Both the position numbers and the translations under genes were made by a program. From Rhodococcus rhodnii NBRC 100604 (GTDB lineage Bacteria; Actinomycetota; Actinomycetes; Mycobacteriales; Mycobacteriaceae), in the NCBI RefSeq assembly GCF_001894925.1, contig NZ_BCXD01000016.1:1-64000 (forward strand): DNA of 64,000 bases. The letters are read 5' to 3'. Positions 35,546-44,459 of this stretch are shown piece after piece; within the stretch, counting starts at the first letter, position 1, and every line of letters begins with the position of its first letter. The notes under the pieces were generated by a model. It did not search any database. It worked only from the letters and a program-made list of their open reading frames with translations, and was not told where the DNA came from.

Positions 35546-37033
35546 TCACCTTCCCTGCAATCCGGCTTGGAGGACGGCGCGACCGACCGGCGCCGCGACG
35601 GAGCCACCCGTCGCGGCGAGTGCGCGATCGCCACCGTCCTCCACGATGACAGCGATCGCGATCGTCGGGTTCTCGGCGGGCGCGAAACCGATGTACCACG
35701 CGTGCGGCGGCGTGTTCCGCGGATCGCTGCCGTGCTCGGCCGTCCCCGTCTTCGACGCGATCTGGACGCCGGGGATCTGACCCGTCCCACCGGTCTGATT
35801 CTCGGACGCCACCATGAGATCGGTCAGCGTCGCCGCGACCTCGGAAGAGAACGCCTCGCCGTTCGAGACGGGCGACGGGCTGCCGAGACTCGACAGGTCC
35901 GGAGCCTGCAACTCGGAGACGAGCTGCGGCTCCATCCGGACGCCGCCGTTCGCGACGGTCGCGGCGATCACGGCGTTCTGCAGCGGAGTGAGCGCGACGT
36001 CGCGCTGCCCGATGCTCGACTGGCCGAGCGCCGCGCCGTCGGGAATCGAGCCGATCGTGCTCGGTGCGACGGGGAACGGCACACCGGTGATCTCGTCGCC
36101 GATGCCCAGTGCCGACGCCTGCGACTCGAGTGCGTCGGCACCCGCCTGCTCGCCGAGTTCGACGAACGCCGTGTTGCACGAGCGGGCGAACGCCTCGCGC
36201 AGCGACGCCGTCGGCCCGCCGCCGCACGTCGCGCCGCCGTAGTTCTCGAGCGTGGTCGCGGTGTCGGGCAGCGTGATCTGCGGGGCCGCCGTCAGCTGGG
36301 TGTCGGGTGTCGCTCCCTCGCCGAGCGCCGCGGCCGTCGTCACCACCTTGAACGTCGAGCCGGGCGGATAGGTCTGCGACACGGCGCGATTGAGCATCGG
36401 CTGATCCGGATCGGACGTCAGCCGCTCCCACGCCTCGGTGCTCACGCGGCCGTCGTGACTCGACAGCTCGTTCGGATCGAAGCTGGGCGTGCTCGCCATC
36501 GAGAGGATGCGACCCGTGCTCGGCTCGATCGCCACGACCGAACCGGTGTATCCGCGCGAGGTCAGCTGGTCGTACGCGACCTGCTGCATCACCGGGTCGA
36601 TCGTGGTGATGACGTTGCCGCCGCGCGGATCGCGCCCGGACACCATGTCGAAGAACCGGCGGCTGAACAGCCGATTGTCGGAGCCGTTGAGGATCGAATC
36701 CATCCCGTTCTCGAGCCCCGTGCTGCCGTACTGCATCGAGTAGAAGCCCGTCACCGGAGCGTTCGCGAGCGGGCTCGACGGCACGCCCTCGCCCGCCGGA
36801 TACGTCCGCAGGTACTTGTAGCGATCGTCGGTCGGAATCGACTGCGCCATCACCTGGCCGGCAGCCGAGATCTGACCGCGCTGCCGCGAGTACTCGTCGA
36901 GCAGAACACGTGAGTTGCGCGGGTCCGAACGGAGATCGTCGGCCTTGATGACCTGCACGTACGTCGCGTTGGCGAGCAACGCGACGACCATCACCATCAC
37001 GGCGAGCGCGACTCGGCGCAGCGGAGTGTTCAT
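35546..37033 (-). CDS. pbpA: Penicillin-binding protein A (class B transpeptidase), 495 aa
   Basis: A single N-terminal membrane helix ([21 protein letters not shown]) is followed by the dimerisation domain ([11 protein letters not shown]) and a transpeptidase domain with the SxxK motif STFK in [17 protein letters not shown], SxN as SCN in FARSCNTAF, and KTG in [10 protein letters not shown]. Similar throughout to Rv0016c. It cross-links peptidoglycan with its SEDS partner RodA, whose gene overlaps it (ATGA), at pole or septum. It is regulated by PknB phosphorylation in mycobacteria. Confidence 0.98.
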   Translation of the reverse strand: MNTPLRRVALAVMVMVVALLANATYVQVIKADDLRSDPRNSRVLLDEYSRQRGQISAAGQVMAQSIPTDDRYKYLRTYPAGEGVPSSPLANAPVTGFYSMQYGSTGLENGMDSILNGSDNRLFSRRFFDMVSGRDPRGGNVITTIDPVMQQVAYDQLTSRGYTGSVVAIEPSTGRILSMASTPSFDPNELSSHDGRVSTEAWERLTSDPDQPMLNRAVSQTYPPGSTFKVVTTAAALGEGATPDTQLTAAPQITLPDTATTLENYGGATCGGGPTASLREAFARSCNTAFVELGEQAGADALESQASALGIGDEITGVPFPVAPSTIGSIPDGAALGQSSIGQRDVALTPLQNAVIAATVANGGVRMEPQLVSELQAPDLSSLGSPSPVSNGEAFSSEVAATLTDLMVASENQTGGTGQIPGVQIASKTGTAEHGSDPRNTPPHAWYIGFAPAENPTIAIAVIVEDGGDRALAATGGSVAAPVGRAVLQAGLQGR

Positions 37034-38475
37034 CGCCGCTCCACCATTTCGGTCTGCGCGTCCGCGATCGGCGGCAGCGGACGCTTGCGCGGCGCCGCCG
37101 GTTCACGGGCCGCGTTGGAGATCTTGATGAGGATCGCGACGAGGATGAAGTTCGCGAGCAGCGACGATCCGCCGTACGACATGAACGGCGTCGTCAGTCC
37201 CGTCAGCGGGATCAGTTTGGTGACGCCACCGACCACGACGAACACCTGGATCGCGATCGTGAACGACAGGCCGGCCGCGAGGAGCTTGCCGAAGCTGTCG
37301 CGCACCGCGAGCGCCGTGCGCAGACCGCGCACGATGAGCACGAGGAACAACACGAGGATCGCCGCGAGACCGATCAGACCGAGCTCTTCGCCGATCGTCG
37401 CGACGATGAAGTCGGTCTTCGCGAACGGCACCGTGTTCGGGCGCCCGCTGCCGAGACCGGTGCCCGCGATCCCGCCCGTCGCGAGGCCGAACAGCGACTG
37501 CGAGATCTGGTACCCGGTGTTGTTGTAGTCGCCGAGCGGGTCGATCCACGTGTGCACACGCACCCGGACGTGACCGAACATCTGATAGGCGAAGAAGAAC
37601 CCGATCGCGAGCAGCGTCGCCCCGATCGCCAGCCACGCCGCGCGTTCGGTCGCGATGTAGATCATCACCAGCACCGTGCCGAACAGCAGGAGCGACGTGC
37701 CGAGGTCCTTCTGGAACACGAGCACGCCCACCGAGACCGCCCACGCGAGCAGGATCGGACCGAGATCGCGTGCGCGCGGGAAGTCCATCCCGAGGAAGTG
37801 CTTGCCCGCCGTCATGAACAGCTCGCGCTTCTGCACGAGGATCGTCGCGAAGAAGATGATGAGCAGGATCTTCGAGAACTCACCCGGCTGGATGCTGAAC
37901 CCGGGCAGCCGGATCCAGATCTTCGCGCCGTTGACCTCGGACAGGCTCGCGGGCAGCAGCGCCGGGATCATGAGGAACACGAGCCCCACGAGCCCGAGCG
38001 TGTAGCCGTAGCGCGCGAGCAGCCGGTAGTCGTGCAGCGCGACCATGATCACGACGAAACACACGACCGCGACGGCCGTCCACAGAATCTGCTGATTGGC
38101 GTCCGACGACGGCGCAGCGGTGCCGAGGGCGGCCGCCGACTGTTCGTCGGCCAGATCGAGCCGGTGGATGAGCACGAGGCCGAGCCCGTTGAGCAGCGCG
38201 ACGATCGGCAGGATCAGCGGATCCGCGTACGGCGCGAACCGTCGCACCGCGAGATGCGCCACCAGGTAGAGCACCACGAACGCGATGCCGAACTTCCCGA
38301 TGTCCCACGTGATCGACTGTTCCTGGCTCGCCTCCACGAGGATCAGCGACACCGTCGTCACGACGAATGCGAGCCCCAGCAGCAGTAATTCGGTTCCCCG
38401 TCGGGTGGGCTGCGCCGGAGCGGGGGCGAACCCGCCGGGCGGGCTCGGAAAGGAACCGGTCTGCGTCACCGACAT
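37030..38475 (-). CDS. rodA: RodA/FtsW-type SEDS peptidoglycan polymerase, 481 aa
   Basis: Ten to twelve membrane helices. Hallmarks are KIWIRLPGFSIQPGEFSKILLIIF, the FQKDLGTSLLLFGT segment with the SEDS catalytic Asp region, PFAKTDFIVATIGEELGLIG and LTTPFMSYGGSSLLANF. It polymerises lipid II into glycan strands and pairs with PbpA. The start ATG shares its A with the TGA of pstP (TGATG), a strong translational coupling. The C-terminal basic Pro-rich tail is cytoplasmic. Confidence 0.97.
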   Translation of the reverse strand: MSVTQTGSFPSPPGGFAPAPAQPTRRGTELLLLGLAFVVTTVSLILVEASQEQSITWDIGKFGIAFVVLYLVAHLAVRRFAPYADPLILPIVALLNGLGLVLIHRLDLADEQSAAALGTAAPSSDANQQILWTAVAVVCFVVIMVALHDYRLLARYGYTLGLVGLVFLMIPALLPASLSEVNGAKIWIRLPGFSIQPGEFSKILLIIFFATILVQKRELFMTAGKHFLGMDFPRARDLGPILLAWAVSVGVLVFQKDLGTSLLLFGTVLVMIYIATERAAWLAIGATLLAIGFFFAYQMFGHVRVRVHTWIDPLGDYNNTGYQISQSLFGLATGGIAGTGLGSGRPNTVPFAKTDFIVATIGEELGLIGLAAILVLFLVLIVRGLRTALAVRDSFGKLLAAGLSFTIAIQVFVVVGGVTKLIPLTGLTTPFMSYGGSSLLANFILVAILIKISNAAREPAAPRKRPLPPIADAQTEMVERR

Positions 38476-39911
38476 CAGCCGACCGCCCTGCAGTTCTGAC
38501 CGGGCGCGGGCGCCTGCCCCTCGGGCAGCGCACCCTCGGTGGGCGGGGCCGGCTCGGCGCCGCCTTCCGGTGCGGGCGCGGGAGCCGGGGGCGCCGGTTC
38601 ACCGGGCGCGGGCGCCGGCGGCGGGGGAGTCGCGGTGGTGGGATCGGCGCACACCGGCAGCAGGTCGCCGTCGACGAGCCGCTGCATCTGGCCGCGGGCG
38701 TCGTCGAGATTGCCCGACGGCAGACCTGCACGCACCTGCGCGCGTGCCGACGGCGCGAGATCGTCGACGGTGAGGACGTCGCACGTCGCCGGAAGCGGAT
38801 CCGGCGGCACGAGCGTGAGTTCGCCGTCGTCCGTGACACATCCGACGAGCTCGGTGCTCTGGAACGAATAGCCGAACACCGAGCCGGGGACGCCGCGCAT
38901 CACGGACACGCGGTCGTCGTCGGCGGCGACGTAGTAGTTGTTCAGGATCAGGAACCTGCCCGCGACGGCGCCCGCGACGAGGACCACGAGCACGCCGACA
39001 ACCGCGACGACCCACCACAGCGCACGACGCTTCTTGGGCGGCGGCTCGTCGGCGGCCTGCGGGACGACGCGCTTCGGGGTCGCGCGCGGCGGACGCATCG
39101 CGGCCGCGCGGCCCGCGGCCGTGTTCGGAGGCGGGGTGTCCTCTTCGTCCTCGCTCGACGCCGCACCCGCGACGATCGGATTGGACTGCCCGTAGTCGAG
39201 GTCGATGACGTCCGCGACGACGACGGTGACGTTGTCGGGACCGCCACTGCGCAATGCGAGTTCGATGAGCCGGTCCGCGGCCTCGTCCTCGGTGCCCTCC
39301 GCGAGGGTGTTCTGGATGGTCTCGTCGCTCACGACGTCCGACAGGCCGTCCGAGCACAGCAGGTAGCGGTCGCCCGCCTTCGCCTCACGCACCGTCAGGG
39401 TCGGCTCGACCTCGCCGCCCGTGAGCGCCCGCATGATGAGCGAACGCTGCGGATGCGTGTGCGCCTGCTCGGCGGTGATGCGGCCCTCGTCGACAAGCGA
39501 CTGGACGAAGGTGTCGTCGCGCGTGATCTGCGTCAGTGTGCCGCCGCGCAGCAGGTAGCCGCGCGAATCGCCGATGTGCGCGAGACCGAGCTTGGATCCC
39601 GCGAACAGGATCGCGGTGAGCGTCGTGCCCATCCCGTCGAGCTCGGGCTCCTCCTGCACGTGCTCGGCGATCGTCTCGTTGCCGGTCGCGACGGCCCGCC
39701 CGAGCTTGCCGACGAGGTCGGCGCCCGGCTCGTCGTCGTCGAGGTGCGCGAGGGCCGCGATCATCAGCTGCGACGCCACCTCGCCGGCCGCGTGCCCGCC
39801 CATGCCGTCGGCGAGTGCGAGCAGCCGCGCACCGGCGTACACCGAGTCCTCGTTGTTGGAGCGCACGAGGCCGCGGTCGCTGCGCGCCGCGTAACGCAGG
39901 ACGAGTGTCAC
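38475..39911 (-). CDS. pstP: PP2C-type serine/threonine phosphatase PstP, 478 aa
   Basis: The catalytic domain (1-240) shows SDRGLVRSNNEDSVYAG, LLALADGMGGHAAGEVAS, GTTLTAILF, LGLAHIGDSRGYLL, LLCSDGLSDVVSDE and GGPDNVTVVVADV, containing the metal-binding Asp residues. A Pro/Arg-rich linker, one membrane helix (LWWVVAVVGVLVVLVAGAVAGRF) and a Pro-rich extracellular domain with two Cys follow. It dephosphorylates PknA/PknB and their substrates. The GTG start overlaps the fhaB stop as GTGA. Confidence 0.98.
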   Translation of the reverse strand: MTLVLRYAARSDRGLVRSNNEDSVYAGARLLALADGMGGHAAGEVASQLMIAALAHLDDDEPGADLVGKLGRAVATGNETIAEHVQEEPELDGMGTTLTAILFAGSKLGLAHIGDSRGYLLRGGTLTQITRDDTFVQSLVDEGRITAEQAHTHPQRSLIMRALTGGEVEPTLTVREAKAGDRYLLCSDGLSDVVSDETIQNTLAEGTEDEAADRLIELALRSGGPDNVTVVVADVIDLDYGQSNPIVAGAASSEDEEDTPPPNTAAGRAAAMRPPRATPKRVVPQAADEPPPKKRRALWWVVAVVGVLVVLVAGAVAGRFLILNNYYVAADDDRVSVMRGVPGSVFGYSFQSTELVGCVTDDGELTLVPPDPLPATCDVLTVDDLAPSARAQVRAGLPSGNLDDARGQMQRLVDGDLLPVCADPTTATPPPPAPAPGEPAPPAPAPAPEGGAEPAPPTEGALPEGQAPAPGQNCRAVG

Positions 39912-40369
39912 GGGCGCAGCTCGATCACGGTCTTGCCGACGCGCACGGGGGTGCCGAGCGGGACGCGGACGGCCGTCGTCACCTTGGCGCGATCGAGATA
40001 GGTGCCGTTCGTCGAGCCGAGATCCTCGACGTACCAGTCGGTGCCGCGAGGGGAGAGTCGTGCGTGCCGGGTCGAGGCGTAGTCGTCGGTGAGGACGAGA
40101 GTCGAATCGTCGGCGCGGCCGATGAGAACGGGCTGCGTGCCGAGCGGAATGCGGGTGCCCGCGAGCGCGCCCTGCGTCACCACCAGCGTGCGCGCGACCT
40201 TCTGCTTACCGAGCGACTGCAGCACCGAGCCGCCCCGCGAACGGGTCGGGACGCGGACGCCGGAACCCGCGTAGATGTCGGTGCGCAGCGACCGGATGAT
40301 CGACCACACGAAAAGCCACAGCAACAGCAGAAAGCCTGCGCGGGTGAGCTGCAGGATCAATCCCTGCAC
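39908..40369 (-). CDS. fhaB: FHA-domain protein FhaB (FipA), 153 aa
   Basis: I place the start at GTG 40369 rather than the upstream ATG 40420. AAGGAGG lies about 9 nt before it, and the resulting N-terminus (VQGLILQLTRAGFLLLLWLFVW) and length match M. tuberculosis FhaB (155 aa). One membrane helix is followed by an FHA domain with PVLIGRADDSTLVLTDDYASTRHARL, EDLGSTNGTYLD and TPVRVGKTVIEL. It binds phosphothreonine on PknA/PknB substrates and links FtsZ/FtsQ regulation. First gene of the pstP-pknB operon. Confidence 0.95.
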   Translation of the reverse strand: MQGLILQLTRAGFLLLLWLFVWSIIRSLRTDIYAGSGVRVPTRSRGGSVLQSLGKQKVARTLVVTQGALAGTRIPLGTQPVLIGRADDSTLVLTDDYASTRHARLSPRGTDWYVEDLGSTNGTYLDRAKVTTAVRVPLGTPVRVGKTVIELRP

Positions 40370-40543
40370 GGCGGTCCACCTCCTTCCGGTCACACGACTG
40401 CACCAGGATTGCAGCATCATAGGGGCAACCCGTATCCGCGCTCAGGATACGGACTGCCACACACATCGAAGGGTCCTCGGACACGTCGGCCGTGCCGTGT
40501 CGGTCACGTCATGTCGACCGGACACGGCTGGGCCGCCGACGCG

Positions 40544-41908
40544 TCAGACGATGCGAACGAGGATCTCCGAGTGGCCGGCGCGGATGATGTCACCGTCCGC
40601 GAGCTGCCAATCCTGCACCGGAGCGCCGTTGACGGTCGTTCCGTTGGTCGATCCCAGATCCGAGAGCATCGCGACGCGGCCGTCCCACCGGATGTCGATG
40701 TGACGACGCGACACACCGGTGTCGGGGAGCCGGAACTGTGCGTCCTGCCCGCGACCGACGATGTTGCTGCCCTCGCGCAGCTGGAAGTGACGGCCGCTGC
40801 CGTCCTCGAGCTGCAGCGTCGCGGTGAAGGTGTGGCCGTCCGCGTAGCCCTGCGGCGCGTATCCGCCCTGCTCGTAGGCGTAATCCTGCTGGTAGCCACG
40901 GTCGTACGAACCCTGCTGCTGGTACGCGTCGTCGTACCCGCCCTGGTCGTACTGGTAGTCCTGCGGCCGGTAACCCTGATCCTGCTGGTAGCCCTGGTCG
41001 CGGTAGGCGCCCGGCTGGTAACCCGGATCGGCGTAGCCGCCCTGGTCCTGATAGCCCTGGTCGCGGTAGCCGGGGTCCTGGTGACCCTGGTCCCGGTAGC
41101 CCTGATCCTGGTAACCCTGCGGCTGGTAGCCCTGATCCTGGTAGTTCTGTCCGTAGCCGCGGTCGTACGAGTCCTGCTGGTACCCCTGCTGCTCGCCGGC
41201 GTAGCCCTGGCCGTACCCCTGCCCGTAGCCGCCCTGGTACTCGCCGGCACCGTGGTCGTACCCGTTCTGCGGGCTCTGGGCGTACCGCTGGTCCTGGTCC
41301 GCGCGAGTGTGGCCGTTGCGCACGTACTGCGGATCCTGGTTGCGGCCTGCCGCGGGCTCGCGGCCGGCGTCGTAGCCTGAGTTCTGCGTCATGGGGCCAG
41401 CTCCTGCGTTGGGCATGTCGGGGGTGGACAACTGGGGACGGCTCGGTGCCGCCGGACCGGGTGGCGGCAGCACCCGGGAGTCTGGTCGAGGGCCGGGCGG
41501 GGCGCTCGGCGCGCGGCCCGGATCGCGGCGGCCTGCGTCGGGGTCGACGGAGCCGGATGCACGGAACTGGCCGGTGTGGAGCGACTGCGACGGCTCGAGC
41601 ACCACCTGCACGGGGCCGTACGTCTGCCAGCCCTGCTCACGGATGTAGTCCTCGAGGTGCCGAGAGAATGCCTTGGCCGTGATGTCACGGTCGGCGGCGA
41701 GGGCGTCGTGATCGGAGTTGTTGATCGTGATGACGTAGTTGTTGGGCGCGAGCATGTGACCGCCGTCGAGGTGCTCGACGCGATCCGATGCCTCCTGCCG
41801 CAACGCCGACTCAACCTCTTGCGGGACGACGCCGCCGCCGAAAACCCGAGCGAACGCGTCACCGACGGCGCCCTGCAGCTTGCGCTCGAAGCGGGCCACG
41901 ATGCCCAT
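40544..41908 (-). CDS. fhaA: FHA-domain protein FhaA, 454 aa
   Basis: Start ATG 41908 has AAGGAGA upstream. Residues 1-130 form the conserved DUF3662 domain (VARFERKLQGAVGDAFARVFGGGVVPQEVESALR, APNNYVITI, LHTGQFRASG). A long Tyr/Gln/Gly/Asp-rich disordered repeat region (about 145-350) and a C-terminal FHA domain follow (LREGSNIVGRGQDAQFRLPDTGVSRRHIDI, SDLGSTNGT). FhaA binds the phosphorylated pseudokinase domain of MviN/MurJ and restrains lipid II export in mycobacteria. It is 123 bp upstream of fhaB. Confidence 0.97.
   Translation of the reverse strand: MGIVARFERKLQGAVGDAFARVFGGGVVPQEVESALRQEASDRVEHLDGGHMLAPNNYVITINNSDHDALAADRDITAKAFSRHLEDYIREQGWQTYGPVQVVLEPSQSLHTGQFRASGSVDPDAGRRDPGRAPSAPPGPRPDSRVLPPPGPAAPSRPQLSTPDMPNAGAGPMTQNSGYDAGREPAAGRNQDPQYVRNGHTRADQDQRYAQSPQNGYDHGAGEYQGGYGQGYGQGYAGEQQGYQQDSYDRGYGQNYQDQGYQPQGYQDQGYRDQGHQDPGYRDQGYQDQGGYADPGYQPGAYRDQGYQQDQGYRPQDYQYDQGGYDDAYQQQGSYDRGYQQDYAYEQGGYAPQGYADGHTFTATLQLEDGSGRHFQLREGSNIVGRGQDAQFRLPDTGVSRRHIDIRWDGRVAMLSDLGSTNGTTVNGAPVQDWQLADGDIIRAGHSEILVRIV
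40846..41280 (-). repeat. Degenerate YQDQGY-type coding repeats in fhaA
   Basis: More than 20 imperfect copies of a 5-6 residue unit (YQDQG, YRDQG, YQPQG and similar) produce a low-complexity tract. Homologues have a comparable but differently sequenced tract, so length and order vary while composition is kept. Confidence 0.75.
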
Positions 41909-42201
41909 CGGTGTCTCCTTCCACTCACCCGGCCACCTTCGGGCCGTTCTCTCGTCCGCGATCGTGTCGTTCCGGACCGCGGTGTGACCACCACGGTACT
42001 GTGTCGAGTTGCCTGTTCGGTCCGACCCACTGGGCGCGAACGCGAACGATACGACCCCGGTCCGATCGTGTCTGCATGATATCGACGCAACCCGCCCAGC
42101 ACGTTGCAGAACGATCACGGTCTGGAAGCATCCTTCTGCAGGCCTCCTACCTGCGGAATCGTTGTCTTCAGACCTGCTGTGTTAGTGTTGCGGTCGCTCG
42201 A

Positions 42202-42287
42202 GGGCGAGTGGCGGAATGGCAGACGCGCTGGCTTCAGGTGCCAGTGTCCTTCGGGACGTGGGGGTTCAAGTCCCCCTTCGCCCACCA
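42202..42287 (+). tRNA. leuT: tRNA-Leu (anticodon CAG)
   Basis: An 86-nt class II tRNA. The acceptor stem GGGCGAG (42202-42208) pairs with TTCGCCC (42277-42283, with a G-T pair), and the genome encodes discriminator A and CCA. The anticodon loop TTCAGGT gives CAG (reads CUG). There is a long variable arm closed by TGTCC/GGACG and a T-loop GTTCAAGTC. Position after fhaA is the same as leuT in M. tuberculosis. A strong hairpin terminator follows directly. Confidence 0.97.
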
Positions 42288-42288
42288 T

Positions 42289-42332
42289 CGAGTAAGGCCT
42301 CAACCGAATGGTTGGGGCCTTACTCGTTTCTG
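42289..42332. terminator. Rho-independent terminator of the tRNA, shared with the convergent HNH gene
   Basis: An 11-bp stem CGAGTAAGGCC / GGCCTTACTCG (42289-42299, 42316-42326) is extended by CAACC/GGTTG with a GAAT loop, then TTTC. The right arm contains the TAA stop of the minus-strand HNH gene, so the hairpin serves both directions. Confidence 0.85.
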
Positions 42333-43705
42333 CTGTTCTCACGGCTTCGGCCGCACGACTTCAACGGCCCTCGCGGTTCGGCGCCCGTCCGCGCGAAATG
42401 CGGCCGTCCGTCGCGTAATCGGATGTGTTCGCCGGAGGCGTGGACGTGTCGGTGGTGGTGTCGGCAGAGCAGGATCAGGTTGTCGAGATCGGTGGGTCCG
42501 CCGTCTGCCCAGTGGACGATGTGGTGTGCGTCGGTCCAGGCAGAGGGTGTGGTGCAGCCGGGGTAGGCGCAGCCGCGGTCGCGTACGTGCAGCGCGCGGC
42601 GTTGGGCGGCGGTGACCAGGCGTGTGGTGCGGCCCATGCTGAGTGGGATGCCGTCGTCGTCGACGGTCAGTGCGGTGATGCGGGCGTCGCATGCGATCAG
42701 TCGTGCGGTGCGGGTGGTGATGTGCCCGGTCCACGGCATGTCCGGCAGGCCCAGTGACGCGAAATCGAGGTCCACGTCGGCTGGGCCGGGTCGGTTGTCC
42801 GTGGTGGCCACAGGCGGCCGGTGGGTGCCGTGGCAGCGAGTGAATCGGGCCCCGCGTGTGGCGGTGGATCGCTGCGGTGGCTGTGTCAGGCCGGTGTCTC
42901 GGATGACGACGGTGACGTGGGGACGTTCGCCGGCTTCGTTTCCGGCAGCACCCGTGTCGAGGAAGCGCCGCGCGATCTCGGTGAGAGCGTCGGCGCGTCG
43001 TTGCTGCGCAGTGCGGCGGTCGCGGGTGCCGTCGGCCGCGGGAGCAGGCGCGGACAGTTTCGACAGGGCGGTCAGCAGGGTTTCGCCGGACAGGGCGTCG
43101 AGGTCGCCGTCGATCCGGACGCGCCCGTGCAGTGTCGGGGACACGGACAGCCGGTTGAGGTCGGCACGGTCCTTGGCCGGTGCGGTATCGGTGGCCAGGC
43201 GCGCCTCGAGGTGTTCCTTGACGCGGCGCACGCTCGCGGCCGTCACGCCCGGCCCAGGGGCCGCGGCGATCAGGAACGCCTCGATGCACTGCCCACCGAC
43301 GACCTCGTAGCGGTGCGGGTCGGACTCGCGCAGCGCGGCCAGCAGGCCGGGCGGGTCGAGGAGAAACGAGGCCGCGATCTCGGCGTGTCGCGGAGACATC
43401 CGCAGCTCGCCGACGGCCGCGGCGAACTCGGGGATCTCGCGTAGCGCGACGCCGACCCGGGCGATCGCACGCCCGGCGCCCGGTTCGAGTGTGGTGCGCG
43501 CGGCGAGCCAGGTGCCCGCGTCGCGATAGCCGAGATCATCGGTCGCGCGGCGGGTTTCGATCTCACCCATCACGGTGATCCGCTCGGCTTCGAGGCGGGC
43601 GATCTGCTCCGAGAGCGTCAACGCTCGGCTACGCAGTTCGGCATCGGTCTGCTGCCACAGTGAATCACCGTGCGCGACAAGCGAAGAATCTTCCCCCGAC
43701 CCCAT
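42320..43705 (-). CDS. HNH endonuclease with DUF222 domain (13E12 family), 461 aa
   Basis: Residues 20-330 form the DUF222 domain (LRSRALTLSEQIARLEAERITVMGEI, then GPGVTAASVRRVKEHLEARL). The C-terminal HNH nuclease is complete: CAYPGCTTPSAWTDAHHIVHWADGGPTDLDNLILLCRHHHRHVH, with two metal-binding Cys, the HH pair, DN and final His. This is the family of M. tuberculosis 13E12 repeat proteins, often multicopy and mobile. It adjoins the leuT terminator. A LexA-type box sits 14 bp upstream of ATG 43705, suggesting DNA-damage induction. The Shine-Dalgarno is weak. Confidence 0.92.
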   Translation of the reverse strand: MGSGEDSSLVAHGDSLWQQTDAELRSRALTLSEQIARLEAERITVMGEIETRRATDDLGYRDAGTWLAARTTLEPGAGRAIARVGVALREIPEFAAAVGELRMSPRHAEIAASFLLDPPGLLAALRESDPHRYEVVGGQCIEAFLIAAAPGPGVTAASVRRVKEHLEARLATDTAPAKDRADLNRLSVSPTLHGRVRIDGDLDALSGETLLTALSKLSAPAPAADGTRDRRTAQQRRADALTEIARRFLDTGAAGNEAGERPHVTVVIRDTGLTQPPQRSTATRGARFTRCHGTHRPPVATTDNRPGPADVDLDFASLGLPDMPWTGHITTRTARLIACDARITALTVDDDGIPLSMGRTTRLVTAAQRRALHVRDRGCAYPGCTTPSAWTDAHHIVHWADGGPTDLDNLILLCRHHHRHVHASGEHIRLRDGRPHFARTGAEPRGPLKSCGRSRENSRNE

Positions 43706-43719
43706 GGATACACCATAGT

Positions 43720-43735
43720 TAGAACACGAGTTCGA
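43720..43735 (-). promoter_or_regulatory. LexA (SOS) box upstream of the HNH/DUF222 gene
   Basis: Read on the minus strand, TCGAACTCGTGTTCTA matches the actinobacterial SOS box TCGAAC-N4-GTTCGA with a single mismatch, 14 bp upstream of the start codon. LexA regulation of some 13E12-family genes is known in M. tuberculosis. Confidence 0.65.
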
Positions 43736-43886
43736 GTCAAGGGGTTCCGATGTGGGACTGTCCAACGCTGTCGGGCGAGTTCGCGGGCTGCCTCCACGCT
43801 CAACGACCGGCGAAAGAAAGCACTTCCCATACCACTCCATGTGTTGTAGTTTCAGACCACAATGTTCGTAGTGATTGGAGTGGAAC

Positions 43887-44459
43887 ATGCGTGAACTCGT
43901 GTACTACGCCGCGGTGAGCCTCGACGGCCACCTCGCGAGCCCGGACGGCGCGTTCGACGCGTTCTCGCTCGAAGGCGACCACATGGCCGACCTCGCACGC
44001 TTCGCCGACGCGATCCCGACGGCGGGTGCCGATCACCTCGGCATCGCGCAGGACCGCTCGTGCTTCGACACCGTGCTCATGGGGTGGAACACCTACGCCG
44101 TCGGGCTCGGCGTCCCTGGCGGCGAGAGCCCGTACCGCCACCTGCGGCAGATCGTCTTCTCCCGCAATCACACCGGTGCCGGCGAGAACCTGACCGTGAC
44201 CGACGACGATCCCGTCGACGTCGTCCGTTCCCTCAAAGACGAAGCGGGAAGCAGCATCTGGTTGTGCGGCGGCGGAAACCTTGCAACGCAGCTGGCCGAC
44301 GAGATCGATCGGATCGTGTTCAAGCGCCACCCGATCGTCTTCGGCGGCGGCATTCCCGCGTTCGCGCCGAACGCCTACTCGCCGAGGCGGTTCGACCTCG
44401 TCGACACGAAGGCGTTCACGTCCGGTGTCGAGGTCGTCGAGTACGCGCGCTCTCGCTGA
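43887..44459 (+). CDS. RibD C-terminal/dihydrofolate reductase-like protein, 190 aa
   Basis: Start ATG 43887 has TTGGAG upstream. The sequence begins MRELVYYAAVSLDGHLASPDGAFDAF, typical of the DHFR-like reductase superfamily. It continues with FDTVLMGWNTYAVGLG, IVFSRNHTG and IWLCGGGNLATQLADEIDRI (NADPH-binding Gly-rich loop), and ends in a strand pair. Such proteins are NAD(P)H-dependent reductases of unknown substrate, not housekeeping DHFR. It is divergent from the HNH gene and convergent with the ABC exporter (adjacent stops). Confidence 0.88.
   Translation: MRELVYYAAVSLDGHLASPDGAFDAFSLEGDHMADLARFADAIPTAGADHLGIAQDRSCFDTVLMGWNTYAVGLGVPGGESPYRHLRQIVFSRNHTGAGENLTVTDDDPVDVVRSLKDEAGSSIWLCGGGNLATQLADEIDRIVFKRHPIVFGGGIPAFAPNAYSPRRFDLVDTKAFTSGVEVVEYARSR

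Noticed and set aside
31500-36913. Several long plus-strand frames opposite GMC, pknB, pknA and pbpA
   Set aside because: The minus-strand frames are collinear with well-known proteins; the opposite frames are low-complexity shadows.
43832-43883. 8-bp inverted repeat (CCACTCCA / TGGAGTGG) before the DHFR-like gene
   Set aside because: A 36-nt spacing and overlap with the ribosome binding site make it weak; no regulator is adjacent.
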